DNA from: an uncultured Bacteroidales bacterium
GTDB taxonomy: Bacteria > Bacteroidota > Bacteroidia > Bacteroidales > P3
Length of the DNA stretch: 22,251 nucleotides
Direction: 5' to 3'
NCBI GenBank assembly: GCA_937876865.1
Contig: CALEFF010000078.1
Coordinates: 1 to 22,251 of the forward strand
The translations under genes and the position numbers were made by a program. Under the pieces are notes generated by a model. It searched no databases. It was not told the origin of the DNA and saw only the letters and a list, made by a program, of their open reading frames with translations. This document shows positions 7,022 to 15,218 of the stretch, one piece after another; positions within the stretch are counted from its first letter, which is position 1, and each line of letters opens with the position of its first letter.

Positions 7022-7682
7022 GGCGATAATTATTGTTGCAGGAGGTGTTGGAAAAAGGCTTGGAGGAGATTTGCCAAAACAATATCTTCTCTTAAAAGAT
7101 AGACCTATTCTTATACGGACGCTTGAAGCTGTTAGTAAAGCAGAGCCAAATGCGACAATAGTTCTTGTGATTGCCAAAGAAATGTTTGAGTTTTGGGAAA
7201 ATATGTGCAAGGAATATTCTTGCAAGGTTGAGCATATTTTGGCTGAGGCTGGAAAGGAGAGATTTTTTTCGGTGCTTTCGGGACTTAAAGCCTTAGAAGG
7301 CAAGAATGTTTCTTTGGTTGCTATTCACGATGGAGTGAGGTGTTTTGTCAATAAAGAGATTTTTGAGAATTGTTTTGCAAAAGCCGAAGAAGAAGGTGCA
7401 GCTGTGTGTGCTTGCAAAAGCATTGAGAGTGTTCGTTACAAGGAAACGGCTGTAAATAGAAACGATGTGTATCTTGTTCAAACGCCTCAGTGTTTCAAAT
7501 ATGAAGTTATAAAAAAAGCATACGAAACTCCGTTTAAAGATTGCTTTACTGACGATGCTTCTGTCGTAGAGGCAATGGGAGAAAAAATACATATAGTAGA
7601 GGGAAGTAGAGAAAACATTAAAATTACTACACCTTTTGACTTAACGATTGCTCAAAGTATTTTAAATGAAAGAGAATATTAA
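7002..7682 (+). CDS. ispD: 2-C-methyl-D-erythritol 4-phosphate cytidylyltransferase
   Basis: IspD joins CTP and methylerythritol phosphate in the non-mevalonate isoprenoid pathway. The 226-residue product has the CTP-binding N-terminus AIIIVAGGVGKRLGGDLPKQ, HDGVRCFVN at 109-117 (family usual HDxxRPF; Pro is replaced by Cys114), YLVQTPQCF, DDASVVE and the C-terminal RENIKITTPFDL. Its ATG lies 20 bases inside queA and its end overlaps the next gene, which implies translational coupling. Confidence 0.95.
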   Translation: MQCSSSKAIIIVAGGVGKRLGGDLPKQYLLLKDRPILIRTLEAVSKAEPNATIVLVIAKEMFEFWENMCKEYSCKVEHILAEAGKERFFSVLSGLKALEGKNVSLVAIHDGVRCFVNKEIFENCFAKAEEEGAAVCACKSIESVRYKETAVNRNDVYLVQTPQCFKYEVIKKAYETPFKDCFTDDASVVEAMGEKIHIVEGSRENIKITTPFDLTIAQSILNEREY

Positions 7683-9069
7683 AGATTTATTCAAAAAAAC
7701 ATTTGGTGTAGAGCCTAACAGCATTTGCGAAATTGCTGCTCATGGTTCTTCACGCAAGTATTTTCGTTGTCAAACCGAAGTTGTAAAAGTCTTAGCGGCT
7801 TACAATGGCGACAAAAAAGAGAATTTGGCTTTTATAGACTTTGCAAAACAACTAAAAGCCAAAGGAATAAATGTTCCTGCTATTATTGCAGTTGATGAGG
7901 AAAAGGACATTTATCTTTTAGAAGACTTAGGAAATACTACTTTGTTTGATTTTATTTCCTCGGCTTCGGAAAATGAGATTTTAGATATTTATAGTAAAAT
8001 CGTAAGAATGCTTCCTAAGATTCAAATTGAGGCAGGCAAAGGTTTTGATTTTACTAATGCTTATCCGAGAAAGGCTTTTGATTTACAAAGTCTGCAATGG
8101 GATTTGAATTATTTTAAGTATTATTTTCTAAAACTTGCCGATATTCCTTTTAATGAGCAAGAATTGGAAAACGATTTTGAAGTCCTTGAAAATTATCTTT
8201 TGAATTGCAATTGTGATTTCTTACTTTACAGAGATTTTCAGTCGAGAAACATAATGTTAAAAGACAATTACGAAATATTTTTCATTGATTTTCAAGGAGC
8301 AAGAAAAGGTGCGTTGCAATACGACATTGCTTCTCTTCTCTATGATGCAAAAGCAAATCTTAGTCCTCAGACAAGAGAGAAATTATTAGCAATCTACATT
8401 GAAGAGGTCAAAAAATACATCGAGATAAACGAAGAAGATTTCATAGCACACTTTTATGCCTACGTTTATATTCGTATTATGCAGGCTATGGGCTCGTATG
8501 GATATAGAGGATACTTTCAAAAAAAGGAACATTTCTTAAAAAGCATTCCTTTTGCTATTGAAAATATAAGATTTTTAGAAGAAAACATTAAACTACCTAT
8601 TGAATTACCTGCCCTACACAATATATTTCAACAAATTATCACTAACGAAAAACTGCTTTCTATTAGCAAAAATAATTGTGTTCTTAATGTTAATATTAAG
8701 AGTTTTTCATATAAAAAAGGCTATCCTCACGATACTTCGGGAAATGGTGGAGGATTTGTTTTTGATTGCAGAGCCTTGCCTAATCCGGGTAGATATGAAG
8801 AGTATAAATCGTTGAATGGATTAGATAAAGAGGTAATTGACTTTTTGGAAGAGAAGGAGGAAGTGCAAGAGTTTTTCAAAAATGTTTGTTCTTTAATCAA
8901 TCAAAGTTGCAAAGAATATCAAAGAAGAGGTTTTTCTAATCTTTCTGTTTATTTTGGTTGCACCGGAGGACAACATCGCAGTGTTTTCTTTGCTCAAAAA
9001 TTAGCAAATTACTTAAAAAACAAAGAAAATATTAAGGTAATTACTCAACATATTGAACAAAATCTATAA
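7666..9069 (+). CDS. Phosphotransferase fused to a RapZ C-terminal domain
   Basis: A 467-residue fusion. Residues 1 to about 320 are an aminoglycoside-phosphotransferase-like kinase: EIAAHGSSRKYFRC near the N-terminus, LLYRDFQSRNIML at about 186-198 holding the catalytic Asp, and IDFQGARKGALQYDIASLL at about 207-225 for metal binding. Related kinases phosphorylate amino sugars of cell-wall recycling. Residues from about 340 to 467 match the C-terminal domain of RapZ: FVFDCRALPNPG, then VYFGCTGGQHRSVFFA at about 428-443. In Enterobacteria RapZ senses glucosamine 6-phosphate and guides RNase E to a small RNA. The RapZ P-loop kinase domain is absent and replaced by the phosphotransferase. The fusion is known in Bacteroidota. 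A role in amino-sugar or envelope homeostasis is inference. Its start overlaps ispD by 17 bases. Confidence 0.88.
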   Translation: MKENIKDLFKKTFGVEPNSICEIAAHGSSRKYFRCQTEVVKVLAAYNGDKKENLAFIDFAKQLKAKGINVPAIIAVDEEKDIYLLEDLGNTTLFDFISSASENEILDIYSKIVRMLPKIQIEAGKGFDFTNAYPRKAFDLQSLQWDLNYFKYYFLKLADIPFNEQELENDFEVLENYLLNCNCDFLLYRDFQSRNIMLKDNYEIFFIDFQGARKGALQYDIASLLYDAKANLSPQTREKLLAIYIEEVKKYIEINEEDFIAHFYAYVYIRIMQAMGSYGYRGYFQKKEHFLKSIPFAIENIRFLEENIKLPIELPALHNIFQQIITNEKLLSISKNNCVLNVNIKSFSYKKGYPHDTSGNGGGFVFDCRALPNPGRYEEYKSLNGLDKEVIDFLEEKEEVQEFFKNVCSLINQSCKEYQRRGFSNLSVYFGCTGGQHRSVFFAQKLANYLKNKENIKVITQHIEQNL

Positions 9070-9086
9070 AAAATTTCAAAAGAATA

Positions 9087-9116
9087 TTGTTTTTTTAAGT
9101 AAATACCTTAACTTTG
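9087..9116 (+). promoter_or_regulatory. Promoter upstream of the 9170 gene
   Basis: TTG at 9087-9089 and TAACTTTG at 9109-9116 with 19 bases between, followed by CAG. It lies about 54 bases before the ATG at 9170 and starts a new transcription unit after the queA operon. Confidence 0.68.
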
Positions 9117-9169
9117 CAGTCTTAAAATAAGAGATTAAGTAGAGTAAATAACAAAAAATATAAATAACA

Positions 9170-9823
9170 ATGAAAGTAAGAAATACAATTATTTCAGTAG
9201 TACTCATAGCAGTAGCAGTTGTATTGATAGTTGTGCTTTACAACTCAATTATGCGTCCTGTAAAATTTGAAAACGAGTACAACAAACGTTCAGAACAAGT
9301 AATCACTAAATTAAAGGATTTAAGAGCAATTCAAGAACTTTACAAATCTGCTCACGGAGAGTTCTGTAATGACATCGATTCTTTATTATTGTTCTTGAAT
9401 ACAGGAAAAGTTCCAATGGTTCAAAAAAGTTTCCTTCCAGGATATGACCCTGATGCTATGACTGAGTTTGAAGCTCAAAAGAAAGGCTTACTTCGTAGAG
9501 ATACAACTTGGGTTGAGCCAATCAAAAAATTAGTTGAAGAAAAGAAACTTTTAACTTCTGTTGAAAAAGTAAACGATTTGAAATACATTCCTTTCTCAAA
9601 AGACAACGGAAAAGAAATATTTGAGATGAGTGCTAAGAAAGTAAATAAGGGTGGTTTGGAAGTTCCTGTTTTCCAAATAACTGCTCCAATTGCTACTTAC
9701 ACTTTTGGAATGGATAAACAAGATGTAATCAACAGAAAAGCAGAATTAGAAGACAAAAATAAATATCCAGGTTGGAAAGTTGGAGACTTAGAACAACCTA
9801 TCACAGACGGAAACTGGGAATAA
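9170..9823 (+). CDS. Single-pass membrane protein of unknown function
   Basis: A 217-residue product with one N-terminal transmembrane helix (about residues 7-25, TIISVVLIAVAVVLIVVLY) and a large outside domain. The segment after the helix (NEYNKRSEQVITKLKDLRAI, then QELYKSAHGEF) resembles the helix-plus-loop start of pilin-like or secretin-assembly proteins, but there is no prepilin cleavage motif. It precedes the DUF3822 and rsmD genes by only 15 bases, and I believe this neighbourhood is common in Bacteroidales. I do not recognise a function. Confidence 0.8.
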   Translation: MKVRNTIISVVLIAVAVVLIVVLYNSIMRPVKFENEYNKRSEQVITKLKDLRAIQELYKSAHGEFCNDIDSLLLFLNTGKVPMVQKSFLPGYDPDAMTEFEAQKKGLLRRDTTWVEPIKKLVEEKKLLTSVEKVNDLKYIPFSKDNGKEIFEMSAKKVNKGGLEVPVFQITAPIATYTFGMDKQDVINRKAELEDKNKYPGWKVGDLEQPITDGNWE

Positions 9824-9838
9824 CGAAACATAATAAAA

Positions 9839-10675
9839 ATGGAGACATATAAAGTAAAACAACTTCTACAAGTTGAAGAAAATATTGTTTCCAACGAGAC
9901 AAGATTGTCCATTTGCCTTAAAGCAAATGGATTTTCTTTTTCGTTGATTAACAATAATAATTTAAGATTGTTATGCGTTGGCGAATTTGAAGTTGATACA
10001 ACAGGAAGCATTCCACAAGTTATGAATAGAATTAGAGAATGTTTCTCTTCAATCGGCATAAAAATGTTCAAGTTTGCTAAGACTCGCATAATTTGTCAAA
10101 GCACAAAAAATGTTTGGGTGCCATATAAATTATACGATTCAACAAAAAATAAGGACTATATCAAAACTGTATCTAATGTTTTAAGCAATGAAACTGTGTT
10201 ATCAAACATTTCTGAAAAATTAGACGCTGTTTCAATTTTTGCATACCCTATGCACACTTATAGTGGCGTGAAAATCCTTATGCCAAATGCAGAATATTGT
10301 TGCCAACATCAAATAATGGCAGAATATACCTATGACATCACTCGTTTTTCTCAAAACACACTTCTTTTAAATAAGAGAGAAAATGCTTGCGATATAGTTT
10401 TATTTAAAGGAAACTCATTTGTGCTAAGCAATAGCTTTGAATATCAAGAAGCAGCCGACTTAATTTATTTCATTTTATTCACTTTGCAACAACTATCGGT
10501 AGATACTGCCGAAGTAAAGACGCTTTTGACAGGTGAAAACTATGAAAAAGAAGAATTAACTCTTCTTCGCAAATACATTAAGGACGTTTCATTTGCAAAT
10601 CCTATGGAAAACATAAAAGTAGGTTGTGAATTTGATTCAATAAATCTACAAAACTATTTCTTAGTAATTGCTTAA
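9839..10675 (+). CDS. DUF3822 family protein
   Basis: A 278-residue protein matching the DUF3822 pattern typical of Bacteroidota: an opening like ETRLSICLKANGFSFSLIN (an actin/hexokinase-like beta-hairpin), FAYPMHTYSGVKILMPNAEY in the middle and LLRKYIKDVSFANP near the end. Members are thought to have an actin-like ATPase fold, but no biochemical role is known. It is followed by rsmD after seven bases, the usual order. Assigned from sequence pattern and gene order. Confidence 0.75.
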   Translation: METYKVKQLLQVEENIVSNETRLSICLKANGFSFSLINNNNLRLLCVGEFEVDTTGSIPQVMNRIRECFSSIGIKMFKFAKTRIICQSTKNVWVPYKLYDSTKNKDYIKTVSNVLSNETVLSNISEKLDAVSIFAYPMHTYSGVKILMPNAEYCCQHQIMAEYTYDITRFSQNTLLLNKRENACDIVLFKGNSFVLSNSFEYQEAADLIYFILFTLQQLSVDTAEVKTLLTGENYEKEELTLLRKYIKDVSFANPMENIKVGCEFDSINLQNYFLVIA

Positions 10676-10682
10676 ATATTAG

Positions 10683-11243
10683 ATGAGAATAATTTCAGGA
10701 TATTTAAAAGGAAGAAGACTAAATCCACCTTTGAATTTGCCTGTCCGTCCTACAACAGATATGGCGAGAGAAGGCTTGTTTAATATTCTAAACAATAGAA
10801 TAGATTTTGAAGAAACAAGAGTGCTTGACCTTTTTGCAGGTACAGGAGCAATAAGCATTGAGTTTATTTCTCGTGGAGCAAGATATGTTACAAGCGTTGA
10901 TGAGAGTCCGAAGTGTATTGACTTCATAAAAAAAACTTGTTCTACACTTGAAATAGACAATCTCTTTGCTCTAAGAGCCGATGTGTTTAATTTCTTAGGT
11001 AGAAGTCAGCAAAGTTTCGATTTAGTCTTTGCCGACCCGCCTTACGATTTAAAACAATTTGACTTAATTCCTTCACTTGTTTTAAAATCTTTTGTAAAAC
11101 CAGGTGGAATGTTTATTCTTGAACACTCCAAAGAGCATAATTTCTCTGACAATCCTTATTTTACAGAGCAAAGAAATTACGGAAAAGTGAATTTTAGCTT
11201 CTTTACATTTGAACAAAACCAAACAACAGAAAACAATGAATAA
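10683..11243 (+). CDS. rsmD: 16S rRNA (guanine966-N2)-methyltransferase
   Basis: RsmD methylates the exocyclic N2 of G966 in the small-subunit rRNA with S-adenosylmethionine. The 186-residue product is of family length and shows MRIISGYLKGRRL at the start, the RPTTDMAREGLFN motif at 22-34, methyltransferase motif I VLDLFAGTGAISIE at 47-60 and the catalytic DPPY at 118-121. Its last codons overlap the start of the PfkB kinase gene. Confidence 0.95.
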   Translation: MRIISGYLKGRRLNPPLNLPVRPTTDMAREGLFNILNNRIDFEETRVLDLFAGTGAISIEFISRGARYVTSVDESPKCIDFIKKTCSTLEIDNLFALRADVFNFLGRSQQSFDLVFADPPYDLKQFDLIPSLVLKSFVKPGGMFILEHSKEHNFSDNPYFTEQRNYGKVNFSFFTFEQNQTTENNE

Positions 11244-12219
11244 GAAAACAATATGTATAGGCAACGCTCTTGTTGATAAGATATGTATGCTTGAAAACGA
11301 TGATATGCTTTCAAGCGAAAACTTACCAAAAGGAAGTATGCAAATCATAAGTCAAGAAGACTCTATCAGATTACAAAACGCTACATCTAAGCTTAAAAGC
11401 GAAATTTCAACAGGAGGAAGTGCCGCAAACACAGCAAACGGACTTGCAAACCTTAATATAGAAACTGCATACATAGGAATGGTTGGAAAAGACCAATATG
11501 GCGATTTCTATATGGAAGATATGCAAAAAAATAACATAAAGACAAACTTCTTTAAAAGCGAAACAACTCAAACAGGCTTAGCCTTAGCCCTTGTTTCCAA
11601 AGATGGAGAAAGAACATTCGCTACTCACCTTGGTGCAGCTATTGAATTAAACGCTTCTCTTATTACAAAAGAACTTTTTGAAGGCTATGACTATCTTCAT
11701 ATTGAAGGATACTTGATTTCAAATAGAGATTTATTCAAAAAAATCATTGAATGTGGAAAACTCTCTGGTTGTAAAATTAGCATAGACCTTGCTTCATACA
11801 ACGTAGTTGAAGAAAACTTAGAGTTTTTGCAAGAAGTATGCAAAGGAGTTGAAGTGATATTTGCAAACGAACAAGAAGCAGAAGCATTTACTAAAACCTC
11901 AGCAGAAGAAGCCGTACATATAATTGCACAATACGCCAACATTGCCGTTGTAAAACTTGGAGCAAAAGGCTCAATCATTAAACAAGGCGAACAAATCACA
12001 ACAATTCAAGAAGTAAAACGTGAAAAAATAGACACAACCGGTGCAGGCGATCTTTACGCAAGCGGATTCCTTGCAGGATTATGCCAAAATCTTCCTTTAA
12101 ATCAATGTGGCAAAATGGGAAGTGTTCTTGCTGGAAACGTAATAGAAATAATGGGCACAAAGATGAGCCCAGAACGTTGGTCTAAGATTAAAGAAGAGAT
12201 TTCTAACTCTAAGAAATAA
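11236..12219 (+). CDS. PfkB family kinase, adenosine-kinase-like
   Basis: From the ATG at 11236 the product is 327 residues; an earlier in-frame ATG at 11209 lies inside rsmD and adds an unlikely tail. PfkB signatures: GGSAANTANGLANL at about 60-73 (substrate-side glycine motif) and DTTGAGDLYASGFL at 266-279, where Asp272 is the catalytic base. The opening KKTICIGNALVDKI and the SAANTA motif are like adenosine-kinase or ribokinase homologues of Bacteroidota. It transfers phosphate from ATP to a sugar or nucleoside; the exact substrate cannot be read from sequence. It overlaps rsmD by 8 bases. Confidence 0.88.
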   Translation: MNKKTICIGNALVDKICMLENDDMLSSENLPKGSMQIISQEDSIRLQNATSKLKSEISTGGSAANTANGLANLNIETAYIGMVGKDQYGDFYMEDMQKNNIKTNFFKSETTQTGLALALVSKDGERTFATHLGAAIELNASLITKELFEGYDYLHIEGYLISNRDLFKKIIECGKLSGCKISIDLASYNVVEENLEFLQEVCKGVEVIFANEQEAEAFTKTSAEEAVHIIAQYANIAVVKLGAKGSIIKQGEQITTIQEVKREKIDTTGAGDLYASGFLAGLCQNLPLNQCGKMGSVLAGNVIEIMGTKMSPERWSKIKEEISNSKK

Positions 12220-12222
12220 AAA

Positions 12223-12265
12223 AATAACTCTAAGAATTAAAAAATTATTTCTTAGAGTTATTTTT
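12223..12265. terminator. Bidirectional terminator between pfkB-type kinase and SIMPL gene
   Basis: A 14-base-pair perfect stem (12223-12236 with 12249-12262, AATAACTCTAAGAA and its complement) is flanked by A- and T-rich runs on both sides, between two convergent genes. It serves both. Confidence 0.85.
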
Positions 12266-12278
12266 CTAAAACAAAGAG

Positions 12279-12986
12279 TTAATCTTCCAAATAATAAGTT
12301 ATAGTACTGACAACCCTGCATTTCTTAATATGTGGGGTTGTTTCGTCTAAGTTTTCTATTGAAATCTGTCCTTGCCATGCAGTTTTCATTTTGCCAAGTT
12401 TGCTTTCGGCATCTTTTGCAAATTGTTCTCCTGCTTTTTTCGCATTAGCCATACTTTCGGTTATTAGTTTTGGCTTAAAGACATTAACATCTGATATTTC
12501 ATAATTTGCTCCATCGTCCCAATAGTCTTGATCTATCACAACGCCTCTTTCATACAATTCGGTAACTCTTTTTTCCAAAGCTTGCACTTTTTCAATTGCT
12601 TTACTCTTTACAAAAAGGCGTACATAACCTCTTACGTATTTTGTTTTATTATTTTCATATTCATCATAACTAACTTTGCCCACGAAAATTTCATCATCGG
12701 TAAAGCCAATTTCTTTCAAGAAATCAATTACTATTGTTTCTTTTTCTTTTGATACTCTCAAAGCATCTTGAAGCGTATTTTGAAGAATCGCAAAGCGAAT
12801 CGACTTACTGCCAACATCTGCTTTGACTTCAAGTTCCGCAGCACCTTTTACAGTTACTACTCTTTCGCCCATAGAAACTGCTTTCAAGCCTTGATAAACC
12901 GAAAAGCCGATTGCACAAGAAGCAATCAAAATAACCGCTGCCATAATCCAAACAGCACTCTTGTTTTGTTTTCTTTCTTTTTCCAT
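12279..12986 (-). CDS. SIMPL (DUF541) domain protein
   Basis: A 235-residue product with a membrane segment at about 12-33 (VWIMAAVILIASCAIGFSVY) and an exported SIMPL/DUF541 domain. Typical pieces are RVVTVKGAAELEVKADV at about 42-58, VGKVSYDEYENN with YVRGYVRLFVKS in the middle, and the late helix with AKKAGEQFAKDAESKLGKM. SIMPL proteins are periplasmic or membrane-bound oligomers of unclear role, some linked to oxidative stress. It is preceded on the same strand by the HEPN-MNT pair, six bases upstream, possibly co-transcribed. Confidence 0.85.
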   Translation of the reverse strand: MEKERKQNKSAVWIMAAVILIASCAIGFSVYQGLKAVSMGERVVTVKGAAELEVKADVGSKSIRFAILQNTLQDALRVSKEKETIVIDFLKEIGFTDDEIFVGKVSYDEYENNKTKYVRGYVRLFVKSKAIEKVQALEKRVTELYERGVVIDQDYWDDGANYEISDVNVFKPKLITESMANAKKAGEQFAKDAESKLGKMKTAWQGQISIENLDETTPHIKKCRVVSTITYYLED

Positions 12987-12992
12987 AACTAA

Positions 12993-13298
12993 CTATTTTT
13001 TTGTGTAAATAATTATTCCTACTCTTTCAACGTGCTCAATAAGTTCTTTGTTCTTTAATGTATGAAATATAGACACATCAAACTGATAAGGAAGCAACAA
13101 ATCATCTATCGCAAGGCTTATTCTATTGAGGTCTTTTCTTGTAAGGCTCTCTCCTTTCAAAGTTATATCAACATCAGAAAAAGGTTTGTAATTTCCTTTT
13201 GCACGAGAACCATATAATATCACTGACTCTACTTGCTCATTTTTTGCAAATAAAGCATTTAATTTTTCTAATTCTATATCTTTTAATCCGTATAACAT
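12993..13298 (-). CDS. MNT-type minimal nucleotidyltransferase (toxin-antitoxin pair member)
   Basis: From the ATG at 13296-13298 the product is 101 residues. It has the Pol-beta-superfamily signature GSRAKGNYKPFSDVDI at 30-45 and a later Asp in FDVSIF as third metal ligand. MNT proteins paired with HEPN proteins act as antitoxins by AMPylating the HEPN toxin. It starts one base after the stop of the HEPN gene, so translation is coupled. The longer in-frame start at 13337 overlaps the HEPN gene and adds a tail foreign to the family. Confidence 0.9.
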   Translation of the reverse strand: MLYGLKDIELEKLNALFAKNEQVESVILYGSRAKGNYKPFSDVDITLKGESLTRKDLNRISLAIDDLLLPYQFDVSIFHTLKNKELIEHVERVGIIIYTKK

Positions 13299-13299
13299 A

Positions 13300-13725
13300 T
13301 TAAAAACAAAAAGAAAGCATCTTTTTTTCAAAATCATTAAACAATGGAGTGTAGGTATCTATTATTGATTCTAAGATTTCCGAAACTGTTTCATCATCAT
13401 AATTATGAGAAGTGAGATTTCTATCGTTTATAGATTCCATCCAAGCCTCATTTTCTATTATTCCCATCTCAAAAGCCTTACGAAAAGCATCACGAGAGCC
13501 TTGAATATTTGTGTATCCTTGATATTGAGCATAATCTTTCATTACTTTCCAAGCCAATTCATGAGTATATTCAAACCTTTGTATTAAACCCTCTTCCAAC
13601 AAATCATCAATTTCCTCTCCCCACTCCATTTTATTTGAAATTATATCAACGGCTTGATTGAATTTCACTAAGGCTTTACGATAATTATTAAATCTTTGTA
13701 TCCAACGAATATCCTTTTCTACCAT
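13300..13725 (-). CDS. HEPN-type nucleotidyltransferase substrate-binding protein (HI0074-like)
   Basis: A 141-residue all-helical protein of the HI0074 type: RWIQRFNNYRKALVKFNQAV at 7-26, GLIQRFEYTHELAWKVMKDY at 46-65, and the HEPN RNase motif R-x4-H-x-Y as RNLTSHNY at 102-109 (Arg102, His107, Tyr109). In studied HEPN-MNT pairs the HEPN partner is an RNase toxin neutralised by the MNT enzyme. The intact motif suggests an active toxin. A -7 box lies just upstream at 13760-13767. Confidence 0.9.
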   Translation of the reverse strand: MVEKDIRWIQRFNNYRKALVKFNQAVDIISNKMEWGEEIDDLLEEGLIQRFEYTHELAWKVMKDYAQYQGYTNIQGSRDAFRKAFEMGIIENEAWMESINDRNLTSHNYDDETVSEILESIIDTYTPLFNDFEKKMLSFCF

Positions 13726-13759
13726 CTTTTTTCTTGATTATTTTCTTGGTATAATACAG

Positions 13760-13767
13760 CAAAGATA
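13760..13767 (-). promoter_or_regulatory. -7 box for the HEPN-MNT operon
   Basis: TATCTTTG on the minus strand, 35 bases before the HEPN ATG and followed by C. No clear TTG at the -33 position. Confidence 0.5.
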
Positions 13768-13810
13768 TAACATTTATTGAAAATCTAAGAAAAATTCAGA
13801 AATAATTTCA

Positions 13811-13818
13811 TAACTTTG
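13811..13818 (+). promoter_or_regulatory. -7 box of glyA
   Basis: TAACTTTG followed by CA, 38 bases before the glyA ATG. There is no clean TTG at the expected upstream distance. Confidence 0.55.
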
Positions 13819-13856
13819 CACCTTAAATTAAAGAAAATTAAAAAAACATTTTAGTT

Positions 13857-15137
13857 ATGACAAGAGATACACAAATCTTTGACCTTATTCAAAAGGAAAG
13901 AGAAAGACAAACAAAAGGAATTGAATTGATTGCTTCTGAAAACTTTGTTTCTGATCAAGTAATGGAAGCAATGGGTAGCGTAATGACAAACAAATACGCA
14001 GAAGGTTACCCAGGAAAAAGATATTATGGTGGTTGCCAAATCGTAGACCAATCAGAACAACTTGCAATCGATAGAGCAAAAGAATTATTTGGTGCTTGCT
14101 GGGCAAACGTTCAACCACATTCAGGAGCACAAGCAAATATGGCAGTTTTCTTTGCTTGCTTAAATCCTGGCGATACTTTCATGGGATTAGATTTAAATCA
14201 CGGTGGACACCTTTCTCACGGATCTCCTGTAAATATTTCAGGAACTTATTTCAACCAAGTTTCATACGGAGTTAAAGAAGAAACAGGAACAATCGACTAT
14301 GATATGATGGAAAAAGTGGCAAGAGAACACAAACCAAAATTAATCATAGGAGGAGCTTCTGCTTATTCAAGAGATTTCGATTGGAAACGCATGAGAGCAT
14401 TAGCAGATGAAATAGGTGCTATTTTAATGGGAGATATTTCTCACCCAAGTGGTTTAATTGCAAAAGGAGAATTAAACAATGCTGTTGAATATTGCCACAT
14501 CGTTACAACAACTACTCACAAAACACTTCGTGGACCAAGAGGAGGTTTGATTTTAATGGGAAAAGACTTTGAAAACCCAATGGGAAAAACAACTCCAAAA
14601 GGAGAAATCAAAATGATGAGTGCAGTTTTAGACTCTGCAGTATTCCCTGGCTGTCAAGGAGGACCACTTGAACACGTTATAGCAGCGAAAGCAGTTGCAT
14701 TTGGTGAAGCTTTGACAGAAGATTACGCAAAATACATCAAACAAGTTAAGAAAAACGCAGCTGCAATGGCAGAAGCATTCGTAAAAAGAGGTTACAAAGT
14801 TATCTCTAACGGTACAGATAACCACTTAATGCTTATAGACCTTAGAACAAAATTCCCTGAACTTACAGGAAAAGTTGCAGAAAACACATTAGTTAAAGCA
14901 GACATCACAATAAACAAAAATATGGTTCCATTCGATTCACGCTCTCCATTCCAAACATCAGGAATTAGAGTAGGAACTCCTGCAATCACAACAAGAGGAT
15001 TGAAAGAAGACGAAATGGAAACAATAGTTGAAATGATTGACGCAGTACTTTCAGACGTAAACAACGAAGCATTGATTGCTGAAACTCGTAAGAAAGTAAA
15101 CGCAATGATGGAAAACAGACCATTATTCGCTTGGTAG
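13857..15137 (+). CDS. glyA: Serine hydroxymethyltransferase
   Basis: GlyA converts serine and tetrahydrofolate to glycine and methylene-tetrahydrofolate using pyridoxal phosphate, the main source of one-carbon units. The 426-residue product is of normal length and shows IELIASENFVS at 22-32, YAEGYPGKRYYGGC at 47-60, VQPHSGAQANMAV at 85-97 and the cofactor-lysine motif TTTTHKTLRGPRGG at 217-230 with Lys222. Its codon use is A-rich and regular, as in a highly expressed gene. Transcribed alone, from the -7 box at 13811 to the hairpin at 15162. Confidence 0.97.
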   Translation: MTRDTQIFDLIQKERERQTKGIELIASENFVSDQVMEAMGSVMTNKYAEGYPGKRYYGGCQIVDQSEQLAIDRAKELFGACWANVQPHSGAQANMAVFFACLNPGDTFMGLDLNHGGHLSHGSPVNISGTYFNQVSYGVKEETGTIDYDMMEKVAREHKPKLIIGGASAYSRDFDWKRMRALADEIGAILMGDISHPSGLIAKGELNNAVEYCHIVTTTTHKTLRGPRGGLILMGKDFENPMGKTTPKGEIKMMSAVLDSAVFPGCQGGPLEHVIAAKAVAFGEALTEDYAKYIKQVKKNAAAMAEAFVKRGYKVISNGTDNHLMLIDLRTKFPELTGKVAENTLVKADITINKNMVPFDSRSPFQTSGIRVGTPAITTRGLKEDEMETIVEMIDAVLSDVNNEALIAETRKKVNAMMENRPLFAW

Positions 15138-15161
15138 TCGAAAAACATATTTCAAAACAAA

Positions 15162-15196
15162 AAGCCGAATGTCAAATAAAAACATTCGGCTTTTTT
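15162..15196 (+). terminator. Intrinsic terminator of glyA
   Basis: An 11-base-pair G+C-containing stem (AAGCCGAATGT at 15162-15172 with its complement at 15182-15192) is followed directly by TTTTTT. A classic rho-independent terminator, 25 bases after the glyA stop. Confidence 0.92.
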
Positions 15197-15218
15197 GTTT
15201 GTCTTTAAAAAACAACCT

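Noticed and set aside
6707..7303. 198-codon frame on the minus strand across queA and ispD
   Set aside because: It lies opposite two certain genes and its composition is that of an antisense shadow.
9697..10089. 130-codon minus-strand frame
   Set aside because: Opposite the 217-aa gene and DUF3822; no start context or family signal.
14792..15148. 118-codon minus-strand frame over the end of glyA
   Set aside because: Antisense shadow of a highly biased gene.
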